Below are positions 51,501 through 64,000 of a stretch of DNA of 64,000 nucleotides, in pieces. Position numbers and translations under genes: made by a program. Location of the stretch: positions 10,296,501-10,360,500 of the forward strand of contig NC_135199.1 in assembly GCF_050948175.1 (NCBI RefSeq), read 5' to 3'. The DNA comes from Xylocopa sonorina (lineage: Eukaryota > Arthropoda > Insecta > Hymenoptera > Apidae). How positions within the stretch are numbered: position 1 is the first letter of the stretch; every line of letters begins with the position of its first letter. The notes beneath the pieces are model-generated. The model had not been told where the DNA came from, did not search any database, and saw nothing but the letters and a program-made list of their open reading frames with translations.

Positions 51501-52350
51501 TGGAGAAGCGAAATCGATATTCTTCGGTGGATCATGAGTACGCGAGGTTTCGAGTTATTAATTATTATCGATTAGGATTAACTTTGAGAATCGAACGGAT
51601 ATCCTCGCTGTTTGACTTTATCCGACGTTGTAAGTGAATGTTCGTCAGCCGTTCTATTATGAAGCGAATTACGCGGTGTTATTAACGGGACGTGCAGCGC
51701 GTTACAATTAACGCTGTAAATGACATAAATGTTTGAATAGAGGTAAGGCCCATTAACAACACAATGACAGCGCATCGACTATATTATTAATCAAATAATA
51801 TGCATATTATCGATTATATCACTTGTTAGAGTGTCATTGAGACCGTCATTTGTTATTCATTAACGTATTATCGGTATTGTAGAATGCTCGTGGGATCCTA
51901 AATCCCCCGGTGCCGTATCGTCGATTGCGTTTCGCTTCGAGCAAACCACAGTTTCCTGCGAGCAAAATGTATGTACGTATTATTATTAAATGCGAGTCCC
52001 GTTGAAAGCAGCCAGTTCAACAATGCTCCGTTTCACAACCAATCGCTATCCCTCGAAGGCTTGTATTTTTGAAAAACGATCGAAAACTGAAACCTGAAAC
52101 GCTGACAAATGTAATCTCACCGAGTCCGCGTTTATTGATATTGCATATTTTCGGTCGAGGCGATAAATTTTCGTAGTAATATTCAATAACTTCGAATGGC
52201 TATCAAACGTCGATCCGAGGAAATAAAAACGTCCAAGCGCGAGAGGAGCACCGTATATTTTTGCAGATAATATTGAAAGCTCTTTGGTAATTTACGATAC
52301 CGATACGAACATTAACGACTGGTGGGAACAATGGAAGCAAGATGCTCTGC
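45580..52350. other. gene-poor region between the piggyBac-like element and the minisatellite
   Basis: It contains the odd segment at 47317-47478 with its AT-rich flank (47000-47316), other AT-rich patches (about 50100-50520 and 51540-52200) and short GA tracts near 48065. Nothing else was recognised. Confidence 0.6.
47317..47478 (-). other. compositionally distinct segment, possible terminal coding exon on minus strand
   Basis: The segment is low in CpG compared with its surroundings and is followed, in minus-strand direction, by about 300 bp of AT-rich DNA resembling a 3' UTR. The minus frame includes EGEPIIAEELLQERLLREYD before TAG. A second minus frame starts at an ATG near 47483, and a plus frame is open too, so the strand is not certain. 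Candidate acceptors (GCGCCAG, AGCCCAG) have poor pyrimidine tracts. No homology is recognised. Confidence 0.25.
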
Positions 52351-52515
52351 TTTATCAACGAAAGCTCGGATACACCGCCGAAGCTTGCAAGCTCCGCCGT
52401 TGTTTCAACGAAAGCGTCGATGTACCAGCGAAGCTTGCGAGCTCTCCCGTTGTTCCAACGAAAGCGCCGTTGTACCAACGGAGCTTGCAAGATATCTCGT
52501 CGATCCGACGAAACT
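52351..52515. repeat. minisatellite, 50-bp unit, about 3.3 copies
   Basis: The core NNNTNCNACGAAA recurs at 52351, 52401, 52451 and 52501, exactly 50 bp apart. Each unit also carries a TACCANCG(A/G)AGCTTGC half that echoes the core. Because 50 is not a multiple of three, the open frames through it change reading frame from unit to unit, so it is unlikely to be coding. Copies differ by scattered substitutions. Confidence 0.85.
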
Positions 52516-55500
52516 GAGCTGTTTGGCAGTCGATAACGTCGGTAAGGAGCTTTCAAGCTCGTCAGAGCTTACAGTTTGCCAAAAATCGTGGGATCTTTTA
52601 CCGACCACGCGTTTACCGATTCCGGATAAACGCAACGAAGCTTTGCGAAACTATCGATGATCCACGACGAGTAACTTTTTCACTTTTCACAGGAAAGCTC
52701 GACGAAGCGGTTATTTCGTCTCAATGCGAGACTTTCGTGGCTTTTTAAATAAAATACCCTCGCTCGATGGTCAGTAGTGTAAAACTTTATAGGACAGAAT
52801 AAAGGTACTCGTTGACTTCACAAGGTGGTACGGAAAATGATAAATAAAATGCGTGTATGTATCAACATTTTGGTTGTACTTCCTGGAGTGGACGTTTAAC
52901 AAATCCGTAGCAAGTTTACGAAGACGCACGATTAGATTGTAACCCTCGACATGTACGTGCGCCCATTATGCGCGTATTTACGGCTTTGCATGCAGAAAGC
53001 TAAAGGGGGATGAAGCAAAATATGACTACGTGTCACGCAAATTTTTAAAGCCTTTCTCCAAACTCTTTTACGACTCTCCTTATTTTTTATACTCTTAATA
53101 TTTTAGTACTCGCGTACCACCCGAGACGAAAAAGGAAAGGGGTAGTTTTCCGCAGCGCGTACGGTGAATTGCTCGTACGCGAATGAATTCAGTACGAAGT
53201 TTCGCGTCAACGTTACTTAATAATCCAAATTTAATGCTGATTAAACATATTTAATAAATCCAGATGCCAATTCGATTAAAATTGATGGCAACGCTCCAGT
53301 TATGTTGTATCTATATAACGTACGTATAAGAAAAACTTCGTTTAGAATGCACAGTGAATTGGCCAACTTTGACAGTTTACTTTGATAAAATACTGGTTGA
53401 CCCCACGGCGAGTCAAAGTTCGCTGTACTATGCCACAAAATCGATATCGAGATTAATCGCATTCCAATTCGTTTAACTGATATCCCCGGTCACTGACTCA
53501 TGGAAATATCGCTAGAAAAAACGCAACGAACGAATTAATTACTCGTTTCTTTCGGTCAACTAACAAAGTTCAGACGTATCGCCCTGCCAGTAGGTGTTAA
53601 AAATCGTTACGTTTCGCACACTTTTCTGTTGCTACAAACGATCTTTCCGCCGTCGCGATAGATATTAATTTAACGGGGAGCAAGTTGAACGAGTTTGCCA
53701 AATTTCCAAATTTATGCTTAATCGCGGCGAGGCCACGTTCTGGAAATAATTTGTTGCAGAAATTCCCGTCGAATAAACGGGATTTACGTGGCAGCCATTT
53801 CGCAGCTGGTACACGAAATTAAGATGCGCTCGAGATCATTCCCCACCGCGTGTCTGAAGAGCGGTAGGCGGACGCGCGATTAAACCTCGTTCAATTTATG
53901 TCGCGGACGTCCCACAGGAGCTACGTCACATTCAACTTTCATCGTACGTCGGTTATTGGCTAATAGACGGCGGGCTAACTTTTTCCATCTATTCCCATTT
54001 TCACCCATTTGCCGCACGCGTTCTCGCGATAATCCTATCGGTTAAGTGGAGCGCCCAACTCGTTCGATAACCATCCAGTTACTTTTCGTATAATTTTCTT
54101 TTCACCGATCGACCATCGGATAATTGAAACGAGAATGATTCCGCTTCCACTTTTTCAATCATTCGCCACGATCGTGCGCGTATCCGTGATGGTATTACGT
54201 GTAAAGCTAGCACGCGTGAGATTACAATACTTTACACTAACCCTACTAAAAAATACACCCAGTTACGCTTCTACTTCTTTCACGTTACGATAAATATTCA
54301 TACTCGTGAAATCTCATCTTAACCAATCCTTCCTCCATCCTCATAAAANNNNNNNNNNNNNNNNNNNNNNNNNNNNNNNNNNNNNNNNNNNNNNNNNNNN
54401 NNNNNNNNNNNNNNNNNNNNNNNNNNNNNNNNNNNNNNNNNNNNNNNNAAAGTGCTTTGCGCGTCATTAAAAATGCAGAGAAGGGTGGCGCAGCATCGCT
54501 TAAAAAAGTCGCGTCACTTTTTCATCGACAAACCGAGGAGAAGCTTGAACCTCGAAACGTTTCGTGCCATTCTCAAAAATTTGTACAACGCTCCTCTCTC
54601 TCTCTCTGGCCCAGTAATAAATTCGTATTCACAAAAAATCGGATAATGATTCAAGGTGGCAGCGTTTGGGGTTCGAAAGAGCTGGCAATGCGGTCGTTCA
54701 ATTTTGATTCGATGCAACGTTTAAATCGCGTGAACGCGGCAAACGAAAAACGCGTCTCGCGGTGCGATAAATATTTAGCGAGCCCTTTAAAGGGGACACG
54801 CGGTTAGGAAGCGAGTACGTGACTTCGCAGCGGTATCTAAACGACGTAACGGCATGCGAGTTGGGGAAAAATAGTGGAGTCGACGATGGAGGTCGACGGA
54901 TCGCGACCGATAGCAAACACTTGACCGTTTCGAGGCTCGAATTCGCAAAAATAACGCGGTGGCGCGTCGAAGGGGGCATTGAACGCCGAGGGTTTAGCCG
55001 GAAGCCGTGTTTCGCTTTCATTAAATCGTCGAGCACAGTGTTAATATTGATTGTGCGGCAAACAAATACCGGATAATGTCAACGGATGAACGAGTTCGAC
55101 GCGAAATCGAGAGACTACCGCGGCATAATTCGCAAACAACGGATGCGATTTTACTGGGCAAAAGTGCCGTTCGCTCGATAACGCGAGAGAGCAAGACCGA
55201 CCGCGCGAATACGAAAAAAGCTCGAACCGTTCGCCACCGGAACGGAGAGAGTTACTCAAACATTTTTGTCGACCATTTACTTCGTCCATACAAAGAATCG
55301 CGACGGGAATAATTAATTTAATGCGTTCGACGAACGCTCCCGTGATTGTTGAAACGACGAAACAGCAAAAGGTGGAGAATTCGTTGGAGAGCAATAAGCG
55401 AAATTAAAAATTCCATCCATACATTACGAAATAAATAATAAACGCGGTTGTATCGAGTCGACGTCTCGTCTCGTGAATTTTTACGAACGGAGCACGGATA

Positions 55501-58500
55501 AGACAGCCACTAAGTGTAAAAAAGAAGAACGCACGATCGAACGATGTGGCTCGTCTGCGGTAACAATAAAACGGTGATTCTCGTGCAGTTAAAACTTTCA
55601 CGCGTTCCAAGAATTGTAAATTGGCTCTATTCTTTGAATTTCCACAACGACCGACGAATCCGCGGGGGAAGAGGCACGATTGACGCGGCGAACGGGTGGC
55701 AAGAAACGAGCGAACGAGGGGGTTGGGGGCTGAAAAGTTTCCATGGAAGGGAAACCGCGGAAAGTACAAAGACGTATACCTGTTTTTGCCTCGGCACGGA
55801 GGTAACGAAGCGGGAAACACTGAAACTTCCGCGAGAAGTTTAAGCACACGAGAGATGAGGACTTGCCAGAAGCGGAATTGATCGTGAAATTCTACGGATA
55901 TGATGAATTTCAAGCGCTGAGTGCGCTGACGAGCCCTGCGCGCGCGTCTAGAAACGCACGCGTAATGCGGATATCGCTTGTGGACTGCTTGGTAAGCGAG
56001 TAATGTTTAATAGTACCCTAGAATTAAACGTGAAAACGGTGTAAATCGAAGAAAAAGCTTCCTCGAGCTTTTAAACGCCTTATTAAGCAGCAAACTCGTT
56101 CGCGCGACTGTTTGCGCGTACGATTAACTCCAAGTAGAATTGTCGGGTGCGAGATCGAATTTGTCTCGAGCTTAAAAGAACGAAACCGATGGCGTACAAC
56201 AACCCGGAACGTGGCGATGTTTTTTTCCCCGTGAAAAGATCCAGTAATCTGTGACTGGGGCCGGTAAAGAGAAGAAAGGAAAGGCACAATGGACGACGAT
56301 GGTCTCCTTCAGTCCGCATGCATATTTCTGTGCTTCGCATTCAGACAGCCGGTGACGGTCGACCGACCTTTTGGGCTCGCGTAGCCGAAGAAAGGGAACC
56401 GGGAATGAGAAGAAGGTTCTCCCGTGATGAAGCGGCTCCTTAAAGAGGCTACGATGAATGGACCTCGAGTTACGTTTCATGCGATTTTCGAATCGTTACG
56501 CGATTCGTGTATGACCCTTCTGTGAATTTTCATGCTCAGCGACGAGCAGACGGTGGTGGAAATTTTGGTTAAGCATCGAATAAGTTCCGCGATTCGAAAC
56601 GATCCTAGTCAGGTAAATTGTGTTCAGATAGAAGCTCGCGTTAGTTCGCATTCGTCGAGAATAAAAATTCGTGTGCGAATGCTGGAACGTTAACTCCTTT
56701 AATGCAAGGATTAGCGCAGTAGCTCGTGTGCTCGAGAAGACCAGCAAGTAGGTCTCGCCTGCTGGAGAGCCGTAAACTACCCTGCTTCCGAAGCAAAGTG
56801 CAGATTCGCTGGGATAGCAATTTACGAGTTAAGAGTTCAATGTGCCATCTGCTATCCACGAATTTCGCGTGGAACCGTGGCTCTCGTTCAATAACACACT
56901 TCCCCGTTTCCTTAACTCGCGAACGTTTTACGCGGTTTTTCATCGCAACCCCTCCACCCCAGTCGAGCCTTTTTTGTCGAACTCGTGGATGTTGCTCGAA
57001 CTCGACGGGAAATAGCCGCATCAATTTCCGTCTGCCCGTAGAGGCAACCTGAAACGATGATTAAATGTGTTACGCGATGAGAATTCGCCCCGTTCTCCCG
57101 ACAGCTGAGTCATTACCTCGAGGAATCGCGTTCTAATTTTCAGCCATCTCGTACGGTGCTCCATTGAGATATCAATCCCTGACAGAGAATCAGAGATTAC
57201 GAAGGTACTTCGCGTCGACGATTAACATCTGGATTACTCGTGGATCGGATTCGAGGCAAAGTAGCAGCAGTAGAAGAATCGAACGATACCGCTGGCAGCC
57301 AGTCTCGCGCGCGGCAATAACGCCCTTAAAGCGTTGTCAACAGGCGCTTCGAGTATCGCAAACACCATCGCGAGTTAGTAGACGAGAGGTGGATACGTGC
57401 CGCATAGACGGAGGAACGATACGAACGGTAATTCCTGTCATTCAATCTTATAGCTGTTCGTGACTGGAAACTGCGGATAGGTACACCACGAGCGAGAGTA
57501 AACTTGGCTGCTTCAGACGTTAGATAATACGGGACCGTGCGCACGCTCTAACGATACAAGCAACGTCATAATCGTTATTGGGATACCTCTGCTAATGTCC
57601 AACGAGGTTCTCTATCTTGGCTGTTCGCGAGGATGAGGGCTGAATTATGAATACAAACTGGAGGACTCGATCAGAACTTGGACGCGTTAACGAAAGCAGG
57701 AGCGGAGAGGCGACGAATCGTTGCGGTGGCGGTGGTCAGAGCACAAAGTCCCGTCCTTAATTGCGTTCCTGAAGGGATCGACGGGGAAATCAGGCGCGGC
57801 GTGTCGCGAGCGAGCTGCATACAAAACTGCATAATTCATCGGGCGCGCTTAGGTCCGGTTATCCGGAAGTTGGGGCGTTGCGCGCCGGCGAACTTCGCGG
57901 GACTTGGCCGTGTAATTAAGTTACGAGTCCCCTCTAAACGAAAGATGCGTCGCGATAGACCGTTTCGTTATCCGCGCGCCGTTCCGTCGCGATAGCTACG
58001 TCGAGGGAGGGCTAATAGGTGTGCTCGCGCACTCGTTGCACCGTGCTCGTTATGGAGATGGGATTTTGCTTTTCGATCGCTGGAGATCACGCTCCCGGCG
58101 TTGCGTCACTTCTGGAATCGAACGTCGTTCAACTTTGTCAGTTAAACGGGAATCGATCCTAATTAGACGCACGCCAGAGTCTACGGCTGTTGGTAATTCG
58201 ATACTGGAATTTTCCAATTTCGAGAACGGACTTTTGGAGAACCACGCGTGCGATGCTATGATATAAAAGCTTGTAAAATCAAGTAGAATCGTGCTACTTG
58301 GAATCTATAGCAGTTCTCGGATTATCCGCGATTTGCTACGGTTATTAAGGATGCCTGCCATACACTATGCTCTCGAATCACGAGCGCGAATTATTATAGC
58401 TAGAATATCGAGGATCGCGAACCGGAGAAATATTAGTGGCCCATCGACGAGTCGAGAAACTAATCTCTTAGAGCACGAGTAATGGGTATATTATAACGGT

Positions 58501-61500
58501 GCGGTGTAGCAGCGAGCCGTTTGACAAGCTAAATTGATCCTCGACGTATACGCGATCCCCGTGTTCTATCGCGATGGCGAACGGGCGAGAGTGCGAAACA
58601 GAGGGGGCAAGATGCTGTTCGTAAACCCGCTGGCTCGACTGGCTGGCATTTAACCGATACAACTATTTCGCCGATGCGCGGATCGGCTGTCGAGGAATAC
58701 CGTGGGCCGAATTCGCGTCCGCGCGAGGATTTACGAGGCCGGAAGCGCAATTACAAAGCGTTAAACGTGATCACCTGCGATAAGTTCAACCGAGCCACTC
58801 AATTATGCGCGGAGATATTTACGAAACATCCCACGGCGTGGCCGCCGTAAATTCGCTTCATTGTACGATAAACGGTGGAAACGTAGAGCTGATGCTGGAT
58901 AGAAAAACGTAACTCCATCTCGCGCTGCGATATCAGAGGTTCCGCGTTGCTTGATGTATCATTCAAACAATTATGTCCAATACGCGATTCATCGACACGC
59001 CATTATTACTAATAAGGTTTCGCAATAGGTTCCGCAATCGACGTTAATTCGATTGTTGGTTTCCCGTTCAATTTTCCACTCGATTGCGAGTACAACGATC
59101 GACATATTTTTCCTTGAAACAAAACGAGAACAGACGTCGATTGTCTCGCTCGATTACGTCGCGATTCGTCCGTATCGTAACGCGAGGAAACGTTCACTGG
59201 CCTCGACGATGTACAAATGAGACTGTAACGACAGAGGAAAGTAGACTCGATGCTAATCTATACCGGAAAATGATTCCACGAAGAGGAGCAGTCATCCGTG
59301 ACATAGCTGCGAGGAACGATTTTTCATAGATAATCGTCGATTAATCGCGTGGTGGGTTTAAAAAAAAAAAATCGTGCGCATTCAATCGACCGCGACGATC
59401 GCGTAACGATCGAACAGGCTGATGAAAAATCAGCCGTCGAAGGCGCGAAATCGATGGCTGGGAACGAACGGGGTAAACCGGGTCTTCTCGCTGGAAAATT
59501 CGCGCGGTTTTCGGGCAATTTCAGCGGCGAAGGAACGCGGCGCGCACGCGATGATCGATCGATCGAGCTCTCGTCGAAGCCGCTCGTGATTAACGAGAAG
59601 CAAGGTCGGCTAATTTTCAACTTTACTTTCAATACAGGCTCCCTCTAAAAATAACGCCTCGCGCGTTCCAGCATACGCGCGCGAATCAATACGCCGTTAA
59701 GAATACACCGGCAGCAGTCGTAAAAAGCGGCCGCGTCAGTCGGAAATACGGCGGATTCGTTCTTTTTTTAAATTCCCCGCAGTTACACATCGCACGCCGC
59801 GCGTACCAACTCGAGAGTCGTCCGTAAAAGACCAGCTGTCTCTTCGTTATCGTTGTTTATCGAGACGCGCAGGAGCCTCGAGAATAACTCGATAACGACT
59901 CGCATCCTAATCCGAATGCTAAGAAGATCAGCGACGAAGAGGAACGAGAGAAGTAGAAAAACGCGAGGGGAGGATGGTGCGTCGGTTTCTCTGTTTTTAC
60001 AGCTCTGCAATTACGAGCGAGGAAGGAAACAGCGACGAGGGAAAAATGGAGACAACAGGAACGAGCGTTCGCGAGATACGTCTAACCGTGAAGCTTCTTG
60101 CGCCGGTTGAAACGGCGAAACGAATTCGTGAGATCGCGTGGCCATAAAACACGTTAGAGGGAAGTTTAATCCGAGATTTCTCGCGTCTTTGTCTCCCCGT
60201 TGGGTCGCGGTTTCGGCGAGTTGTTTGCTCGAGACTCGACGAGAAAGTGACGCGGCTCGCAGCGTAACGTACCAGCCCGCAGACTTTCCAACGAGCGTAA
60301 ATCAACGAAACGCAAATATCGCGGCGATGTAAACAACTTTTATAGTTACCCAGAGATAAATATACTCGACGCTCTTCTGTGCGCGCGTGTCGCTCTTGGT
60401 AGCGTCTGACGGAAAAATCTGAGACGAAGTTCAGCGAGGACGAAGAGTGGTAGCTGACACTCTTTAGAGGGTGGGGGCACGTTTGGGTATTACGTTGTTA
60501 AGCGAGACGTGCCGCGTGGCTTCTTCGCGAGGGTTGGAAGATTCTCGAAGTAGTTCGAGACGCGTAACCGGGCAAGGAAACCGTTTGGTAATTACCAGTT
60601 CCTGTAATTATTTATCTTCCGCTTAGAACGAGCCGTGACGGGCCGCAATTTCGTCGAAGGTGCGCGGGAACCAGGGAAGTTTCGTCGCAAAGTGTAAACT
60701 ATAGACCGTATTAGTCCCGGCCGAGTTCTAATGCCGTCATTTAAAGTCTAATATCTCTCTGGCCCCGGAAAAGTTCGCTCCGCTCGTAAACGTCAAACTC
60801 ACTTATTCCTGTTTATCCGGGTTTCCCAATCCTTCGTCAGCTTTTCCCAGCTAGCTACACGCCGATAGTGGTTCGCTAAACGGCACGGCAAATATGGCGT
60901 AAAGGTATGATGGGGGAAGGTATCAAGATGAAAGCACGAGAAGGCGATAAAATCGATGCCAAGAAATGTCTGCGCGAATCGTAATCACAGCGGTGATCAA
61001 ACGAACGGATTCTCTAATTTTTCTTCGTGCTCTCGAATCGCGCGATGACAAAACGAAAGTCTCTCATCGCCACGTACAGTGAATTTAGCGGACAACCTCT
61101 ATATTTGACGATTATTGTTTTATTCCCAGTCTGCGGGGTAATGAAAAATTCAAACTGTTCTTAGCGAAATTGTGGCTTCACGTTCGCGCGAAATGTGCCG
61201 GACAGCTGCGGCCAAGAATGAAAAATTCATTATTCAGTCAGTCGTGAGGGAAAACGTGGTTTTGTTTCAAAGGAGATGCTAGTAGCGGTCGCGTTGAATA
61301 ATTTTAATCGGAGGTACGAAAAGCATAGTGGTGAAGCATGTTTTGACGGGGCATAAAGAATAGCGTCGCGGAATTGTACGTGAAATTTCAATATCGGCGC
61401 GAGGAAAAGTTTGCCCTTCGATGAACGAACCAGGTAAATTTGCTTATGTTGCGATCGTCAGTCTTAGCGACTAGGAAATTGCGTCTACTTTCTCGATACG

Positions 61501-64000
61501 TTCGAATATTATATCAAAATCAAACGAATTTCTTTGAAAAATATTATTTTCGTTTGCACGGTACATTTCCTGCTTTTTTTTTTAGTATTACTAACAAAAA
61601 AATTGATCAATATACGTAACAAGATATTCATTTTGTTTCGAATAAAACTTTCCCTGGAAATTTCCACTTTTTAATAAAACCGTTCAAACAATCGAAATTT
61701 GTTTCCCGCTTCCGCGCTCAATGGGAATTCTACTTGAACACCGAATGTTCGTTACCGATATTAACGTGTATTCCTCTTCGATTTTTGATCCCGTTTGATT
61801 TCCCATCAATTTTTCAAAACAAACCATGAATTAACGCGACACGTTCCTCCTCGAAACGGTGATGCAGAAATTGGCGCGCGTTTAATTTCCAAACGCACTG
61901 AATATTTGATTAGTTGTTTCCGTGCGCCCAGAACGATGTAGCGTACGATAAGGTTTTATCATCCAGCGTAAACCTTGCCTGGCATAAGCGGGACTAATCC
62001 AGTAGCCGGTGTTGAACATCAATATCGCTTTTAACGTCCTCGGTTTTACGCGCTGTTTTTGTCTTCGAGGTCCCGTTACCTATTACTTCGCGTTCGCTTT
62101 AATCATAGTCCTTCCACCACGGAATATGTCGCTTTTACAGCCATTTTAACATCGCGCGGACCACTAAAACGTCAACGATTTCGTGGACAAACGTCGTTTC
62201 GAAACTTCGAAATGGAACACTGCAGTGCGTTCGTTGTTTCTTACGTTCCACGGTACCACGAGCCTCGAAACCTACTTTCCGCGTCCACGAGCGACGAAAC
62301 GGGGAACCAGAAAACTATGGCAATTCACATTTTTCATCGACGCAATTAACCCATTCGTTGTATTTCGAGAACACAACAGTAATTCTTTTCACGTGGACAG
62401 TCGTCGATGCTGGAGAACAGCCGCGGCAGTTCGCGTAGACAGAATCTGGCTAAAGCGGAGGCGAGAAAGAAACGTATTAAATCGCGATCGCGAGTTTCGC
62501 GACTTCAGAGAAGATAAATGGCGCAAAGCCTCTGGTCCCGACGAGTAATTAACTTCCTTCGAAATGCTGGAAACATTTCCGATAGATTGCCGCCCGTTGA
62601 CTGACCTTCTCGTGGCAGCGATGCGCGCTCGCTCGCGCGGAAATCCAGATCCGCGAGAGCAGCATGAATAAAATTATAGTCAGCGAGGTAATTAGACGTC
62701 ACGCGGATTGTCGGCGGCCCGTAATATCCCAGCCAGCTGGATCCGCTGGTCTAGGCTCCGCCGGAAAAACATGACGCGGCGTCGAAAGCTGGTCGAACTA
62801 GATCGAGAAAGTTTGATTAGTTTGTAGTTTGACACGGGAAAATCTGCAAGCAATCTCGCGTACACGTGTGCCTCTGTTATCGACCACAGGCAGGTTAATC
62901 CACCCGACTCGCTTCGCTGCAGCCGTTCTCTGCCGGGTTTAAGAGACGCGGACTCGTACCGAGACGACGTGGAGGGACGCTAAGCCGCGATGTAGCTCAA
63001 GGAAAATTGCGAGACCGGTGCCTTTTTCCGGTTAGCTCGTCGGGGCCGTCTGTCTCTTTTACTCGCCCCTCAGTAGTAACTCCTCTGGTGTTATTTAAGC
63101 GAAACTTTCCTGCCGGTTTTCAAGTCGATTTAACCGGGAACGAAAACCATCCGACGGACGAAACGTGCGATCGATGTTGCGCGGAAGATTAATACAGGGG
63201 GAGTGTCGATTCAAACAGGTGCGAGCTCGTAGAGAAAGAATCGGTTCGAGCGAGACTGAAGACTGCTAAAGAAAGAATGGTCCGGAATTGAGTTACAGAA
63301 AACAAATTAAAAGGACAATCTACGTAGTCCATTTCCTTGTCGCGCAATCGACGTCGATACTTTTCTTCGATCGTTCTCATTCAGAGCTGCGAGTTTTCCC
63401 GATAAAACTTCAAGTAGTTCTGCCCCGCTCGCCTATGCACCGTTTGCTAATTGAAACGGGGGCGCGGAGTCGAAGCTGGAGAAGGAACGAATACTTAGCG
63501 GGTTACCTGCGAAACACGGCTGTTAATAGCCGGTTTTTCAATCGCGCTTCAAGGTTTCCTTGGCTTTAAACGAGTTCCACGTCGGAGGTACATTTAAACA
63601 ACCGTTGTTATTACAAGAAACGAGAGAGAGAGAGAAAAAAGGGAGAGCTCTTTACGAGTACGATAAATCCATAGCCGTTTCGCTCGAGTCACAAACTTCC
63701 ACTGGCAATCGTCCCGTCAGCAGAAACCTACGTCGAGCTGAGACAGCTCTGCGACCGATAATTCACAGGCGGACACAAAGTACGCGAGGGCGATAATACC
63801 TTCTATCCGAGCGATTCACGAGCACCGCCAGACAACCCCCGAAAACGTTGACGGTCGAAGGTTCACGCTGGATAAAAATGTCAAAGTGCCTGGGCAGAAG
63901 CAAAACCGTGCTCTCAGCCGGCACACCATGAATCGGGAAGAAGAAGCGCGAAGGGTGAAAGTGGAGGAGCATGAAAAATGCGGAGGCGGAAGAGGGCTCG
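52516..64000. other. gene-poor terminal region including the assembly gap
   Basis: No coding exon or RNA gene was recognised on either side of the gap. An isolated TTAACCCATTC at 62346 resembles a TTAA-element end. A short GA run lies near 63624. The stretch at 61500-61800 is AT-rich without recognisable structure. Confidence 0.6.
54349..54448. other. assembly gap (100 N)
   Basis: A run of exactly 100 N marks a scaffold join of arbitrary length. Any feature crossing it is artificial, and the true distance between the flanks is unknown. Confidence 0.99.

Noticed and set aside
1..64000. tRNA, rRNA, CRISPR array, bacterial operon or phage features
   Set aside because: No T-arm with a matching stem, no rRNA-like stretch and no regularly spaced direct repeats with unique spacers were seen. 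Gene structure is eukaryotic.

Overview
The window reads as gene-poor nuclear DNA of an insect, most likely a hymenopteran. This is an inference from four things: spliced genes with short GT-AG introns, an insect-type fatty-acid elongase, abundant CpG outside the genes with AT-rich pockets around gene ends, and dense simple repeats. There is no bacterial-style operon, RBS or phage content. An assembly gap of exactly 100 N lies at 54349-54448, so the two flanks are scaffolded rather than read through.

Three genes can be supported. (1) A complete four-exon ELOVL-family very-long-chain fatty acid elongase is on the + strand at 19462-20655 (258 aa). (2) A two-exon adenylate-kinase-like gene is on the - strand at 33745-34611 (218 aa from the preferred start). 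It keeps the P-loop and the lid arginines, but Val replaces the Asp of the usual DGFPR motif. (3) The 3' part of an unrecognised alpha-helical, cysteine-containing protein gene is on the + strand at 36028-37099. Its first coding exon was not found. Genes 2 and 3 are divergently arranged across about 1.4 kb that carries a long GA tract.

Mobile DNA: a 644-bp non-autonomous piggyBac-like element at 44928-45579 has TTAA target duplications, matched terminal repeats and a short leader-like ORF. An 84-bp TTAA-flanked element at 21371-21454 shares its terminal motif and a subterminal hairpin, so the two look like one family. Possible solo or degraded TTAACCCATTC ends lie near 18803 and 62346. A 50-bp-period minisatellite lies at 52351-52515.

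By region: 1-19.4 kb is non-coding or intronic DNA with simple repeats and two weak candidate exons (2013-2279 +, 9827-10072 +). 19.4-20.7 kb is the elongase. 20.7-33.7 kb is intergenic or intronic, with a weak minus-strand candidate exon pair (27286-27293 and 26687-26802) and an unexplained ORF at 29980-30330. 33.7-37.1 kb holds the kinase and helical-protein pair. 37.1-64 kb is intergenic or intronic, with the piggyBac-like element, a compositionally odd segment at 47317-47478, the minisatellite and the gap. Long open frames elsewhere are mostly chance frames in CpG-rich DNA and are not annotated as genes.
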